Shown here one piece after another: positions 34,717-43,562 of a DNA stretch of 64,000 bases. Origin of the DNA: Rhizobium sp. CF080 (GTDB taxonomy: Bacteria > Pseudomonadota > Alphaproteobacteria > Rhizobiales > Rhizobiaceae); contig NZ_AKKC02000002.1 of assembly GCF_000282095.2 (NCBI RefSeq), forward strand, positions 496,001 to 560,000, given 5' to 3'. Within the stretch, counting starts at the first letter, position 1. Each line of letters starts with the position of its first letter. The notes under the pieces are model-generated. The model did no database searches, was not told the DNA's origin, and saw only the letters and a program-made list of their open reading frames with translations. Position numbers and translations under genes: made by a program.

Positions 34717-35043
34717 CCATTCATTGGTGCCAGTACATCCGTGGTCACTCTAGATGGGACAAGCATTTCCGACGCGGCCGCTTTCGACCTTCTCAGATCA
34801 CCACGGCTCTAGCGGTCATCGTCTCTTGGCTCGGTAAACATTCCGTTAACGCGGATATGGAAACTGCCTCAGGACGGCACGGTCGCCCGTATTTGCCGTA
34901 ACACACATGGTCGCTGAAGCTTTTTTGGAGCCCGACCATGCGGTGCGTCGGAAACGCTATTGTACGGTAAGTGGGAACTGCGATTTCCATTTACAAGAGG
35001 TAAAGTTTAGAATTTTTCTAAACAATGAAAACGCGGCATTTCC
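34717..35043. other. Intergenic stretch without recognised gene
   Basis: This stretch of about 330 bp is richer in A and T toward its right end. Short open frames here lack ribosome sites and protein-like composition. A small stem GTTTAGAA/TTCTAAAC with a 3-nt loop is at about 35005-35023. I see no tRNA, repeat or convincing promoter. A leftward sRNA ending at the hairpin near 34690 is possible. Confidence 0.4.
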
Positions 35044-35076
35044 AAAAAGCAGAAAGGCCGGACGAGCCGGCCTTTC
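35044..35076 (-). terminator. Intrinsic terminator of cspA
   Basis: Read leftward: GAAAGGCCGG and CCGGCCTTTC form a perfect 10-bp stem with a 5-nt loop, followed by TGCTTTTT. It begins 32 bp after the cspA stop. Confidence 0.85.
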
Positions 35077-35107
35077 GCACTATCAAGACCTCAAGGTCTT
35101 CAGCAGA

Positions 35108-35317
35108 TCATGCGCCCTGGAGGCGGTCTGCGGAAACCTTGCCCGAACGCTTGTCGCTGACCAGTTCGTAGGAGATCTTCTGACCGTCCTTGAGCTGGCC
35201 GAGGCCGGCGCGCTCAACGGCAGAGATGTGAACGAATACGTCCTGCGAACCGTCGTCAGGCTGAATGAAGCCGTAGCCTTTGGTTGCGTTGAACCACTTT
35301 ACAGTACCGGTAGCCAT
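35108..35317 (-). CDS. cspA: Cold-shock-domain RNA chaperone (CspA family)
   Basis: A 69-residue single cold-shock domain binding single-stranded RNA/DNA. The start [20 protein letters not shown] contains RNP1 (KGYGFIQP), and RNP2 is DVFVHISAV. It is complete to DRLQGA. The ATG at 35317 follows AAAGGCATCGTT. The region upstream (35318-35547) is long and A-rich near the start, as expected for the extended 5' untranslated leaders that regulate csp genes. An sRNA gene lies upstream on the same strand. Confidence 0.95.
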   Translation of the reverse strand: MATGTVKWFNATKGYGFIQPDDGSQDVFVHISAVERAGLGQLKDGQKISYELVSDKRSGKVSADRLQGA

Positions 35318-35547
35318 AACGATGCCTTTCCCTTGCAAATATGACCGACTATTCCACGCCCGAGCGCGTGGAACGTTGAAGTTTCGTATTTGAAGAGAGA
35401 TCGTCGCAAACGCCGCGAGGCGCTTAGTGCTGGCTATCAAACAAATATCGATGGCGAACCAAATAGGGGCTTAGCGCCAAAAGGTCAAGATCGGGAAAAG
35501 TAAGCGGCGCTTTGAAAAGGGAAATCACCAGCGATTTCAAGGGCCAT

Positions 35548-35667
35548 AAAACAGAAAACCCGGCGCGGGAGGAGGTGCGCCGGGTTTCCGATACTGACCA
35601 ACAACTGGGAGGAGGAGGTGTTGTCGGTCCCATCCAAGGCGCTGGGAGGAGGAGTGCGCCTTCGATG
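35548..35667 (-). ncRNA. Small RNA of the alpha-r14 (NfeR1) family, three anti-SD loops
   Basis: Read leftward, about 120 nt fold into three hairpins, each exposing CCTCCTCCC or a one-base variant in the loop. They are 35638-35660 (GGCGC/GCGCC), 35596-35629 (9 of 10 bp) and the terminator stem 35556-35587 (AAACCCGGCGC/GCGCCGGGTTT) followed by TCTGTTTT. A -10-like CTATAT at 35679-35674 puts the start near 35667. Three hairpins with identical anti-Shine-Dalgarno loops and about 123 nt are the defining traits of the alpha-r14 sRNAs such as S. meliloti NfeR1. Confidence 0.82.
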
Positions 35668-35787
35668 ATTTGAATATAGAGGATCAGAGCTTAAAAAACA
35701 GTCGCGATATCGCAGTGCAGCATTGCAATTCTCGCATAGCTCCATTGCCCACTTGCGGCGCGCCCTATCCTGCGTCAATTTCGAGCC

Positions 35788-36273
35788 ATGAGCCTCGAAT
35801 CCGTCCGCGCCTTTTTTGCCGTCCATGCCCCCGACATCGATGTCATCGTAACCGAACAAAGTTCGGCGACCGTGCCGCTCGCAGCCGCCGCCCACGGGGT
35901 GGCGCCCGAGCAGATTGCCAAGACGATCTGCGTGCGTTCCGGCGAAATGACGGCTCTGGTGGTGATGTCGGGAACCAGCCGTCTCGACAACCGCAAGTTC
36001 CGGGATCATTTCGGTGCCAAACCGCGCATGCTGGGCGGCGACGAGGTGGCTGACATCACCAGCCATCCGGTGGGTGGCGTATGTCCGTTCGGACTGCCTT
36101 CGCCGATTCCGATCTATTGCGACGTGTCGCTGAAGAGATTCCCGGAAGTGGTTCCCGCAGCCGGCGCCATCAATGCCGCGGTGCGCATCAGCCCCGAACG
36201 TATGGCGGACCTGACCGCAGCGACCTGGGTCGATGTCGGTCAGGATCCGGTTTCGGGCGGCGATGCCGCTTAG
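35788..36273 (+). CDS. YbaK/EbsC-family aminoacyl-tRNA deacylase
   Basis: A 161-residue protein of the YbaK/ProX fold that hydrolyses mischarged aminoacyl-tRNA. Motifs are SSATVPLAAAAHGVAPEQIAKTI, DNRKFRDHFGAKPRML and the GGVCPFGLPSPIPIYCDVSL loop with the conserved GxxPFG pattern near residue 95. It is closer to the stand-alone YbaK/EbsC type than to the ProRS insertion domain. The gene is monocistronic; its end overlaps the end of the convergent small gene by 4 bp. Confidence 0.88.
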   Translation: MSLESVRAFFAVHAPDIDVIVTEQSSATVPLAAAAHGVAPEQIAKTICVRSGEMTALVVMSGTSRLDNRKFRDHFGAKPRMLGGDEVADITSHPVGGVCPFGLPSPIPIYCDVSLKRFPEVVPAAGAINAAVRISPERMADLTAATWVDVGQDPVSGGDAA

Positions 36274-36641
36274 AGACGGCCGCTCAGATAACGGTCATAC
36301 CAGGCGTGCTTGCTTTCCGCCGAAGCGGTCGCAACCACGTAGCCGATCGCAAAACCGATTGCGCCGATCAGGGTGAACAGCGTCGTGGTGGCTGCGGGAT
36401 GTTCGCGGATGGTACCGGCGACCGAGCTTGCCTCGTGCTGGACATAGCTCGCGGCACTGCCGGCCCGCTCGGCCACCTTGTCATAGGCAGCGCCGGTCTT
36501 TTCGGCGAGCATCTCGCGCAGATTGGCGATCTCGGAACGAAGCGTCGCAATCTCTGTCCGGACGTTTTCGCTGGGTTCATGGTCGAAAGAGGGTGTATTC
36601 GACTTAACGGGTGTATTCAGATTTCTGATTGGCTCTGCCAT
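36270..36641 (-). CDS. Small tail-anchored membrane protein (DUF883/ElaB-like), EcfG-controlled
   Basis: A 123-residue protein. A disordered N-terminus is followed by a heptad-rich segment (RTEIATLRSEIANLREMLAEK), then YDKVAERAGSAASYVQHEA and one C-terminal membrane helix (LFTLIGAIGFAIGYVVATA). This layout resembles ElaB/YqjD/DUF883 stress proteins, which tether ribosomes or other partners to the membrane. An EcfG-type promoter lies at 36674-36698. It is similar in layout to the protein at 37512-37754, so the two may be paralogues. Confidence 0.75.
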   Translation of the reverse strand: MAEPIRNLNTPVKSNTPSFDHEPSENVRTEIATLRSEIANLREMLAEKTGAAYDKVAERAGSAASYVQHEASSVAGTIREHPAATTTLFTLIGAIGFAIGYVVATASAESKHAWYDRYLSGRL

Positions 36642-36673
36642 ACCGGCCTCCTGGGTTGAGCGAGAGATCGTTC

Positions 36674-36698
36674 AACTGTCCAGCGCCCGATAGGTTCC
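36674..36698 (-). promoter_or_regulatory. EcfG (RpoE2)-type promoter, site 1
   Basis: Read leftward: GGAAC (36698-36694), 16 bp, then AGTT (36677-36674). The consensus of the alphaproteobacterial general-stress sigma factor is GGAAC-N16/17-CGTT. It is 33 bp before the start of the 36270-36641 gene. Confidence 0.65.
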
Positions 36699-36715
36699 CC
36701 ATTCGGGCAAGAAGC

Positions 36716-36928
36716 CTATCGGCTTTTGGCAAGCGCCTCCGCAAGCGCCGCGAGCTTTTCCTTGTCGTCCGAGCCTTTTTGAAGGGAGTTCACCAGAATC
36801 AGTGCAAGCGCCTCCGCATCGGGGCTTGCCTTGTCGATCTCGTGCTCGGCGCAGGCCTGGTCAAACACCTGCTGCAGCAGGCTGAGCTGCTCGGGATTGA
36901 CAGGATTTCGGACCATCTGTGTAGGCAT
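36716..36928 (-). CDS. Small conserved hypothetical protein
   Basis: A 70-residue protein, MPTQMVRNPVNPEQLSLLQQ, predicted all-helical and soluble. It contains one cysteine in FDQACAEHEID and the repeated KLAALAEALAK end. GGGAGGGTTATATGCC upstream provides a GGGAGG ribosome site for the ATG at 36928. I recall similar proteins in rhizobia but no function. No clear EcfG promoter lies upstream, unlike its small neighbours. Confidence 0.65.
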   Translation of the reverse strand: MPTQMVRNPVNPEQLSLLQQVFDQACAEHEIDKASPDAEALALILVNSLQKGSDDKEKLAALAEALAKSR

Positions 36929-37221
36929 ATAACCCTCCCGATCATACGGTGCCCGACCGGCGGACCCTTCCCCTCGCCCTGTTCAGCAACGGCGGCCGGA
37001 GGAAATACCAGCGGCCTTTTATTGCGACAGTCTTGCGCCGGCCTTGTCGGCGCCCGAGGGCCAAAGATCTACAAGCCACAGGAGACGGGATTCTGAGCCT
37101 TGGCTAATAAATTGACAATAACAATAATAGAGGGGTGCAATATAAGGGTGGACCCGTACGGACTACTACCTATGCGGGTCCCCGCGAGCGTCCACGGACG
37201 CGGCAAAAGGTTGACGGCGGA
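36929..37221. other. Intergenic stretch without recognised gene
   Basis: Holds a TTGACA at about 37112 followed by an AT-rich run, and a stem pairing GGACCCG with CGGGTCC at about 37151-37181. No open frame with a ribosome site is present. A rightward small RNA is conceivable but I see no terminator with a T-run. Confidence 0.35.
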
Positions 37222-37419
37222 CTATGCCATGCCGGCAGGATCGCCGCCCGGCAATAGAGCAGGATCGAGCGTCGGATCCTGCGGGTTCTTGCTGTCGGCA
37301 GGATCCTGCGCCGGCGTCAGCGGTGGTTTTTCCTGGATCCGGTCGGGAACCCCGCCTGTCGGCGTCGGGCCGCGCGGCGTTTCAGGGCTCGGTGTGGGAA
37401 TGGGGTCTCGGTTGGGCAT
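37222..37419 (-). CDS. Small proline-rich protein, EcfG-controlled
   Basis: A 65-residue protein, MPNRDPIPTPSPETPRGPTP, with about 30% proline and no predicted secondary structure, so probably intrinsically disordered. GAAGGAGACC precedes the ATG at 37419. A perfect EcfG-type promoter lies at 37451-37475. I recall similar proteins in Rhizobium and they are unannotated. Possibly a stress protectant, but that is a guess from composition and promoter. Confidence 0.65.
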   Translation of the reverse strand: MPNRDPIPTPSPETPRGPTPTGGVPDRIQEKPPLTPAQDPADSKNPQDPTLDPALLPGGDPAGMA

Positions 37420-37450
37420 GGGTTGGTCTCCTTCTTCTTGTCAGGTGACC

Positions 37451-37475
37451 AACGGCTGAGCCGCGCCGCAGTTCC
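37451..37475 (-). promoter_or_regulatory. EcfG (RpoE2)-type promoter, site 2 (perfect)
   Basis: Read leftward: GGAAC (37475-37471), exactly 16 bp, CGTT (37454-37451). It matches the full consensus and lies 32 bp before the proline-rich gene. Confidence 0.75.
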
Positions 37476-37511
37476 GAGAACAGCGCGTATTCCCGCGAGA
37501 ACCCCACTCTC

Positions 37512-37754
37512 CTAACGATACCAGCGCCGGTCGCGGGAGGCGGACGACATGCCGAGCATGTAGCCGATCGCCAGGCCGAGCAGGCCGATGACGGCAATTG
37601 CCGAGCCGGTAGCCGCCGGATGATCGACAGCATGGGCGGCAACCATTCCCGCCTCATCCCTGACTTGGCGGACGGCAGATTTCGTGCGAGCGCTAACGCC
37701 TGTCTCTTCGGCAACATCACCGGTAAAGCCGGCGGCGAGAGGTTTTTTGGCCAT
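37512..37754 (-). CDS. Small membrane protein, EcfG-controlled
   Basis: An 80-residue protein, MAKKPLAAGFTGDVAEETGV. An amphipathic helix (TKSAVRQVRDEAGMVAAHAV) is followed by one C-terminal membrane helix (GSAIAVIGLLGLAIGYMLGM) and a basic end SRDRRWYR. It has the same plan as the 36270-36641 protein, which also ends in an AIGY helix and a short basic tail. AAAAGGAGACTCCC gives a strong ribosome site. An EcfG-type promoter is at 37776-37800. Confidence 0.75.
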   Translation of the reverse strand: MAKKPLAAGFTGDVAEETGVSARTKSAVRQVRDEAGMVAAHAVDHPAATGSAIAVIGLLGLAIGYMLGMSSASRDRRWYR

Positions 37755-37775
37755 GGGAGTCTCCTTTTCGGAAAC

Positions 37776-37800
37776 AACACCGAGCGCAACGCGAGGTTCC
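37776..37800 (-). promoter_or_regulatory. EcfG (RpoE2)-type promoter, site 3
   Basis: Read leftward: GGAAC (37800-37796), 16 bp, TGTT (37779-37776), one mismatch to CGTT. It is 22 bp before the start of the 37512-37754 gene. Confidence 0.65.
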
Positions 37801-37850
37801 CTCTCCAGATCCTTATCTGAGAGAGCCGGCCTTATTTAAAGGAAATGAAA

Positions 37851-37879
37851 GCCCGCACCGACGAGAAGCCGGCGCGGGC
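37851..37879 (-). terminator. Hairpin after the small secreted-protein gene
   Basis: GCCCGCGCCGGC and GTCGGTGCGGGC form a 12-bp stem (two G-U pairs) with a 5-nt loop, followed leftward by TTTCATTTCC. A moderate intrinsic terminator 8 bp after the 37887 stop. Confidence 0.6.
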
Positions 37880-37886
37880 CAAACGA

Positions 37887-38087
37887 TTATTCGGTGACTT
37901 TGGCCTGTCCTTCGGACGGCTTCAGCACGGCGGCTTCCTCGCGCGGGTCCATTTTCGGAGCCGCGATGCTTGCCGTGGTGATGTCCTTGTCCACCGTGGC
38001 GGAAGCCGTGACATGGCCGGCGCATTCCGCAAGAGCTGCGGTGGACGACAGGCCGAGCACGGCGGCGATTACGAGAACTGTCTTCAT
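37887..38087 (-). CDS. Small secreted protein of unknown function
   Basis: A 66-residue precursor. MKTVLVIAAVLGLSSTAALA is a typical signal peptide with cleavage before ECAGHV. The mature 46 residues contain one Cys and are otherwise polar (VTASATVDKDITTASIAAPK). GAAGGAGAATGGC stands before the ATG at 38087. It belongs to the run of small leftward genes here but has no EcfG promoter that I can see. Function unknown. Confidence 0.6.
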   Translation of the reverse strand: MKTVLVIAAVLGLSSTAALAECAGHVTASATVDKDITTASIAAPKMDPREEAAVLKPSEGQAKVTE

Positions 38088-38206
38088 GCCATTCTCCTTC
38101 GCTGTGGTTGCGGTCGCCAAGGTAGCCCGCAACGCGATGAACCCGAAATCACGAATTCGCGTTTCGAGCTGCCATCATGCTGCCTGTTTTTCGTCGCCTG
38201 CCGCGA

Positions 38207-38389
38207 TCACATCAGCTTTGAAAGGGTTTCGCGGTTGACGAAGATATCGGTCTTTCCGGCCTCATAGGCGGGGTGACTGAACTCCAGCACCCCCCTTTCA
38301 GGCATCTGAAGCGCCTGCTTGACGGTGACCAGACCGACCGGCACACGCTGGTCGCCATTGCGGACGACTGCCTCGACGATTTTCTGCAT
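38207..38389 (-). CDS. Small conserved protein, EcfG-controlled
   Basis: A 60-residue protein, MQKIVEAVVRNGDQRVPVGL, with a mixed alpha/beta pattern and no membrane helix. The start at 38389 is chosen because GGAGGGGAGG lies directly before it; an upstream in-frame ATG (38440) lies inside the promoter. A perfect EcfG-type promoter lies at 38422-38446. I do not recognise the family. Confidence 0.65.
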   Translation of the reverse strand: MQKIVEAVVRNGDQRVPVGLVTVKQALQMPERGVLEFSHPAYEAGKTDIFVNRETLSKLM

Positions 38390-38421
38390 ATCCTCCCCTC
38401 CTCCAAGGTCGAATCCGTCGT

Positions 38422-38446
38422 AACGCGGATCTTGCCTCATTGTTCC
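38422..38446 (-). promoter_or_regulatory. EcfG (RpoE2)-type promoter, site 4 (perfect)
   Basis: Read leftward: GGAAC (38446-38442), exactly 16 bp, CGTT (38425-38422). It lies 33 bp before the small gene ending at 38207. Confidence 0.75.
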
Positions 38447-38539
38447 ATCAGGAATCGGATTTTTTTAAGGTTGGATACGGTATCGGGGTAGCTTTTGTGA
38501 CATGGGCCAACGCCCGGCATTGAAGGGCGTTGCCACATC

Positions 38540-38713
38540 TCAATGAAGGTCCAGCGGCAGCTGGATGCCTTTGGGAATATTCGGGCGTCGCTGGTTGGCG
38601 ATCTGTATCTTCTGAAACGTCTCTTGCCGACGCTGCGCTTCAGCTTCGCGCAGGGCCCTGGATGCCGCGACTGCGGCCATGGCACGTTCGATCACCTGTT
38701 CGGTTCTGCTCAT
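38540..38713 (-). CDS. 57-residue protein gene with LexA box
   Basis: The frame starts MSRTEQVIERAMAAVAASRA and ends IQLPLDLH. It is helical, rich in Ala, Arg and Gln, with a proline-containing tail. GGAGGG lies 4 bp before the ATG at 38713. A GTTC-N7-GTTC LexA site is 15 bp upstream, and a leftward hairpin (CAACGCC/GGCGTTG, about 38510-38535) follows the stop. Ribosome site, regulated promoter and terminator-like stem together support a real gene. I do not recognise the product; DNA-damage induction is inferred. Confidence 0.65.
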   Translation of the reverse strand: MSRTEQVIERAMAAVAASRALREAEAQRRQETFQKIQIANQRRPNIPKGIQLPLDLH

Positions 38714-38728
38714 CAGCACCCTCCAAAT

Positions 38729-38743
38729 GTTCTCTATTTGTTC
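38729..38743. promoter_or_regulatory. LexA (SOS) box
   Basis: GTTC-TCTATTT-GTTC, the exact direct repeat GTTC-N7-GTTC used by alphaproteobacterial LexA. It lies between the start of the 57-residue gene (38713) and a leftward CTTGAC (38767-38762), so LexA would cover that promoter. The divergent mrcA-type gene begins 169 bp away. Confidence 0.7.
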
Positions 38744-38911
38744 TCATAAATGGAGATGGAAGTCAAGCGGTTCAAGAAGTAACGGCCGATAAACCATTCC
38801 TTTACGCCTCCTTAAATCGCCGCATTTAGAGTCCAGCCAAAGCTTGGGCGATCAGACATTCGAGTAACAGCCTGTTTTGACAGGCGCGTAACGGGGGTAT
38901 GCCGGCTCACC

Positions 38912-41368
38912 ATGGCAGCCAGAGGCAGATCAGACAAACGCGTTGAACCGTCCTTCGAGGGTTCGCGACCGAGCGACGATTTCCGCCTCGACGCGGACGA
39001 ACGGGTCGTGGGCAGCGGCCGGCCTGGCAGACGTCCATCGAGAGCCGAAAGCGAAGACCGCGACGAGCGGTCCGAGCGCCCGGAACGTGCCCGTTCCTCG
39101 CGCAACAGGAAGGCTCCGCCCCGTCGCCAGGGCGGCGGGTTCTTCGCGTCGCTCAGGAGGCTCGTCTACTGGTGTTTCGTGCTCGGCATCTGGGGCGGCA
39201 TCGCCGTCGGCGGGCTGGTGCTCTATTACGGCGCCAAGATGCCGGCCGCCAGCACCTGGTCGATCCCGGATCGGCCGCCGAACATGAAGATCACCGCGGT
39301 CGACGGCTCGGTCGTCGCCAATCGCGGCTCGACTGGCGGCGAAGCCCTGGCGCTCGAGGAAATGTCGCCCTACCTGCCGCAGGCGGTGATCGCCATCGAG
39401 GACCGCCGTTTCTATTCGCATTTCGGCGTCGATCCCTTGGGCCTGGCGCGCGCCTTGGTCAACAACCTGACCGGCCAGCCGATCCAGGGCGGCTCGACGA
39501 TCACCCAGCAGCTCGCCAAGAACCTGTTCCTGTCGCCGGACCGCACGTTCGAGCGCAAGATCCAGGAAGTGCTCCTGTCCTTCTGGCTGGAGCACAAGTT
39601 CACCAAGGACCAGATTCTCGCCATGTATCTGAACCGGGTGTTCTTCGGTTCGAACGCCTATGGCGTGGAGGCCGCCTCGCGGCGCTATTTCAACAAGTCC
39701 GCCCGCGACGTGAACCTCGGCGAGGCGGCGACGCTTGCAGGCCTCCTCAAGGCCCCATCCCGCCTGTCGCCCGCCCGTGATCCGAAGGCGGCGGAGGCCC
39801 GCGCCCAGGTCGTGCTCGGCACGATGCGCGAGGAAGGTTATGTCACCGACAGCGACCTCAAGACCGCCATGTCGCAGCCGCCGGCCAAGGCGAAGAGCTA
39901 CTGGACCGGCGCCCAGCATTATGCCGCCGACATGGTCGTCGACGAGGTGAAGAGCCTGATCGGCGAGCCGAAGGTCGACGTGACAGTCGAAACGACGCTC
40001 GACATGCGCCTCGAAACTGCCGCCGAAAAGTCGCTGAACGACGTTCTCAAGAAGGAAGGCGGCAAGCTCAACGCGTCGCAGGCAGCCCTCGTCTCGGTCG
40101 ATGCGACAGGCGCGATCCGGGCGCTGGTCGGCGGCCGCGATTATGCGACGAGCCAGTTCAACCGCGCCGTCAAGGCCAAGCGCCAGCCGGGTTCGGCCTT
40201 CAAACCTTTCGTCTATGCCTCGGCACTCGAAGCCGGCGCCCGGCCGGACTCGATGGTCAACGACGCGCCGGTCAAGATCGGCAACTGGTCGCCGGAGAAT
40301 TTCGACGAGAAATACCGCGGTCCCGTGACGCTCGCCTCGGCCTTCGCGCAGTCGCTGAATACGGTCGCCGCACAGCTCGTCATGCAGGTCGGCCCCGACA
40401 AGGTGGTAAGCCTAGCCCACCGGCTCGGCATCGATTCCGACATCCAGGCGAATGCCTCGATCGCGCTCGGCACCTCGGAAGTCTCGCTGGTCGAGCTGAC
40501 CTCGGCCTATGCCTCGTTCATGAACGGCGGCTACAAGGCGACCCCGCATATCGTCAAACGCATCACCGATCCGGATGGCAAGGTGCTTTACGAAGCCGAT
40601 TACGCCAATCCGCCGCGCGTGCTCAGCGAACCGGTGGCCGCGACGATGAACGGCATGATGAACCGCGTCATCAACGAAGGCACCGGCAAGGCCGCGAAGA
40701 TCGACGGCTGGCAGGCGGCCGGCAAGTCGGGCACCACCCAGTCGTTCCGCGACGCGCTGTTCGTCGGTTACACCAGCATCATGACGACCGGCATCTGGTT
40801 CGGCAACGACGACGGCGCCTTCATGAAAAAGGTGACCGGCGGCGGGCTTCCGGCAAAAGCGTGGAAGGAATACATGACGGCAGCGATGAAGGGCTATACG
40901 CCGACGCCGCTGTTCGGCACCGGCCGCGGCCTCGATCTGCCGCCGCCTGCCGCCGCCCAGCCGGAATCGCCCTCGACCACCATTGGCGATATCATTTCCG
41001 GCATCCTGCCGGGCGCCCGCCAGACTCCGGAGCTGCCCGCCGACTATCCGCCGGCGCCGCGCGCTCCCGTCCAGGATTCCGCCTCGATCGAACGGGAGCC
41101 GGCCCGCGTTCGGCCCGTCTACGGCGACAATCCGGGCTACGACAATCGCCAGGTCTACGGCGACCGCAGCCGCCGGGGCGACGTGATACCGCCCGGCGAC
41201 GTCCCGGTTCGCGACTATCGTCAGTATCGCGGCCCCTATGATTCGCCCGCTCCCGTGCCGCCCGGAGCGATCGGCGGCGGACCTGTTCCGCCCGGCGACG
41301 TCGGTGTTGCGGGCTCCAGAGGACAGCCCCGGCAGACCACGCTTTTCGACCTGATCATGGGTCAGTGA
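38912..41368 (+). CDS. Class A penicillin-binding protein (PBP1-type transglycosylase/transpeptidase)
   Basis: Bifunctional peptidoglycan synthase, 818 residues. A charged, Arg-rich cytoplasmic N-terminus of about 80 residues precedes one membrane helix (YWCFVLGIWGGIAVGGLVLYY). The glycosyltransferase domain has EDRRFYSHFGVD (catalytic Glu), GGSTITQQLAKNLFL and RKIQE. The transpeptidase domain has the SxxK box in PGSAFKPF, SLN in AQSLNTVA and KSGTTQ. A Pro-rich periplasmic tail of about 130 residues with PPGDV repeats follows. It is complete, monocistronic and resembles rhizobial PBP1a-like proteins; I give no symbol because several paralogues exist. Confidence 0.94.
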   Translation: MAARGRSDKRVEPSFEGSRPSDDFRLDADERVVGSGRPGRRPSRAESEDRDERSERPERARSSRNRKAPPRRQGGGFFASLRRLVYWCFVLGIWGGIAVGGLVLYYGAKMPAASTWSIPDRPPNMKITAVDGSVVANRGSTGGEALALEEMSPYLPQAVIAIEDRRFYSHFGVDPLGLARALVNNLTGQPIQGGSTITQQLAKNLFLSPDRTFERKIQEVLLSFWLEHKFTKDQILAMYLNRVFFGSNAYGVEAASRRYFNKSARDVNLGEAATLAGLLKAPSRLSPARDPKAAEARAQVVLGTMREEGYVTDSDLKTAMSQPPAKAKSYWTGAQHYAADMVVDEVKSLIGEPKVDVTVETTLDMRLETAAEKSLNDVLKKEGGKLNASQAALVSVDATGAIRALVGGRDYATSQFNRAVKAKRQPGSAFKPFVYASALEAGARPDSMVNDAPVKIGNWSPENFDEKYRGPVTLASAFAQSLNTVAAQLVMQVGPDKVVSLAHRLGIDSDIQANASIALGTSEVSLVELTSAYASFMNGGYKATPHIVKRITDPDGKVLYEADYANPPRVLSEPVAATMNGMMNRVINEGTGKAAKIDGWQAAGKSGTTQSFRDALFVGYTSIMTTGIWFGNDDGAFMKKVTGGGLPAKAWKEYMTAAMKGYTPTPLFGTGRGLDLPPPAAAQPESPSTTIGDIISGILPGARQTPELPADYPPAPRAPVQDSASIEREPARVRPVYGDNPGYDNRQVYGDRSRRGDVIPPGDVPVRDYRQYRGPYDSPAPVPPGAIGGGPVPPGDVGVAGSRGQPRQTTLFDLIMGQ

Positions 41369-41431
41369 AGCGTATTCACGGTATTGCTCGGCAAAGTCTT
41401 CTTTTTGCTCGGATACAGGCGATTTCTCGCC

Positions 41432-41460
41432 TTGCAGTCCTAAAAACCCGTCCTTATATA
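41432..41460 (+). promoter_or_regulatory. dnaK promoter (RpoH/sigma-70 type)
   Basis: TTGCAG (41432-41437) and TATATA (41455-41460) are 17 bp apart; with the preceding C it reads CTTG, as in alphaproteobacterial RpoH promoters. It is about 100 bp before dnaK, leaving a leader of nearly 100 nt. Confidence 0.55.
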
Positions 41461-41563
41461 CGCCGCATGACCGCAGCCGATGCTGCGAACCATCCCAGTC
41501 GAGGAACTGTCAATGGAATGCCTTTGAGGGGTTCCGATAGTTCGCTTAAAGGAGAGAGAAGAA

Positions 41564-43465
<1,902 letters not shown>

Positions 43466-43562
43466 TCCGCCGGTTGCCTGATGGCCAGACCTCGACCATA
43501 GTTGACTAGAGTATCCGGCTGCCTTCGTGCAGCCGGAATCCTTTCCGGAGCCGGTTACCTCC

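Noticed and set aside
34793..34990. A 65-codon minus-strand frame
   Set aside because: No ribosome site, unusual composition, no conservation cue.
35485..36066. A 193-codon minus-strand frame across the sRNA and ybaK
   Set aside because: Antisense to ybaK and crosses three structured hairpins of the sRNA; not protein-like.
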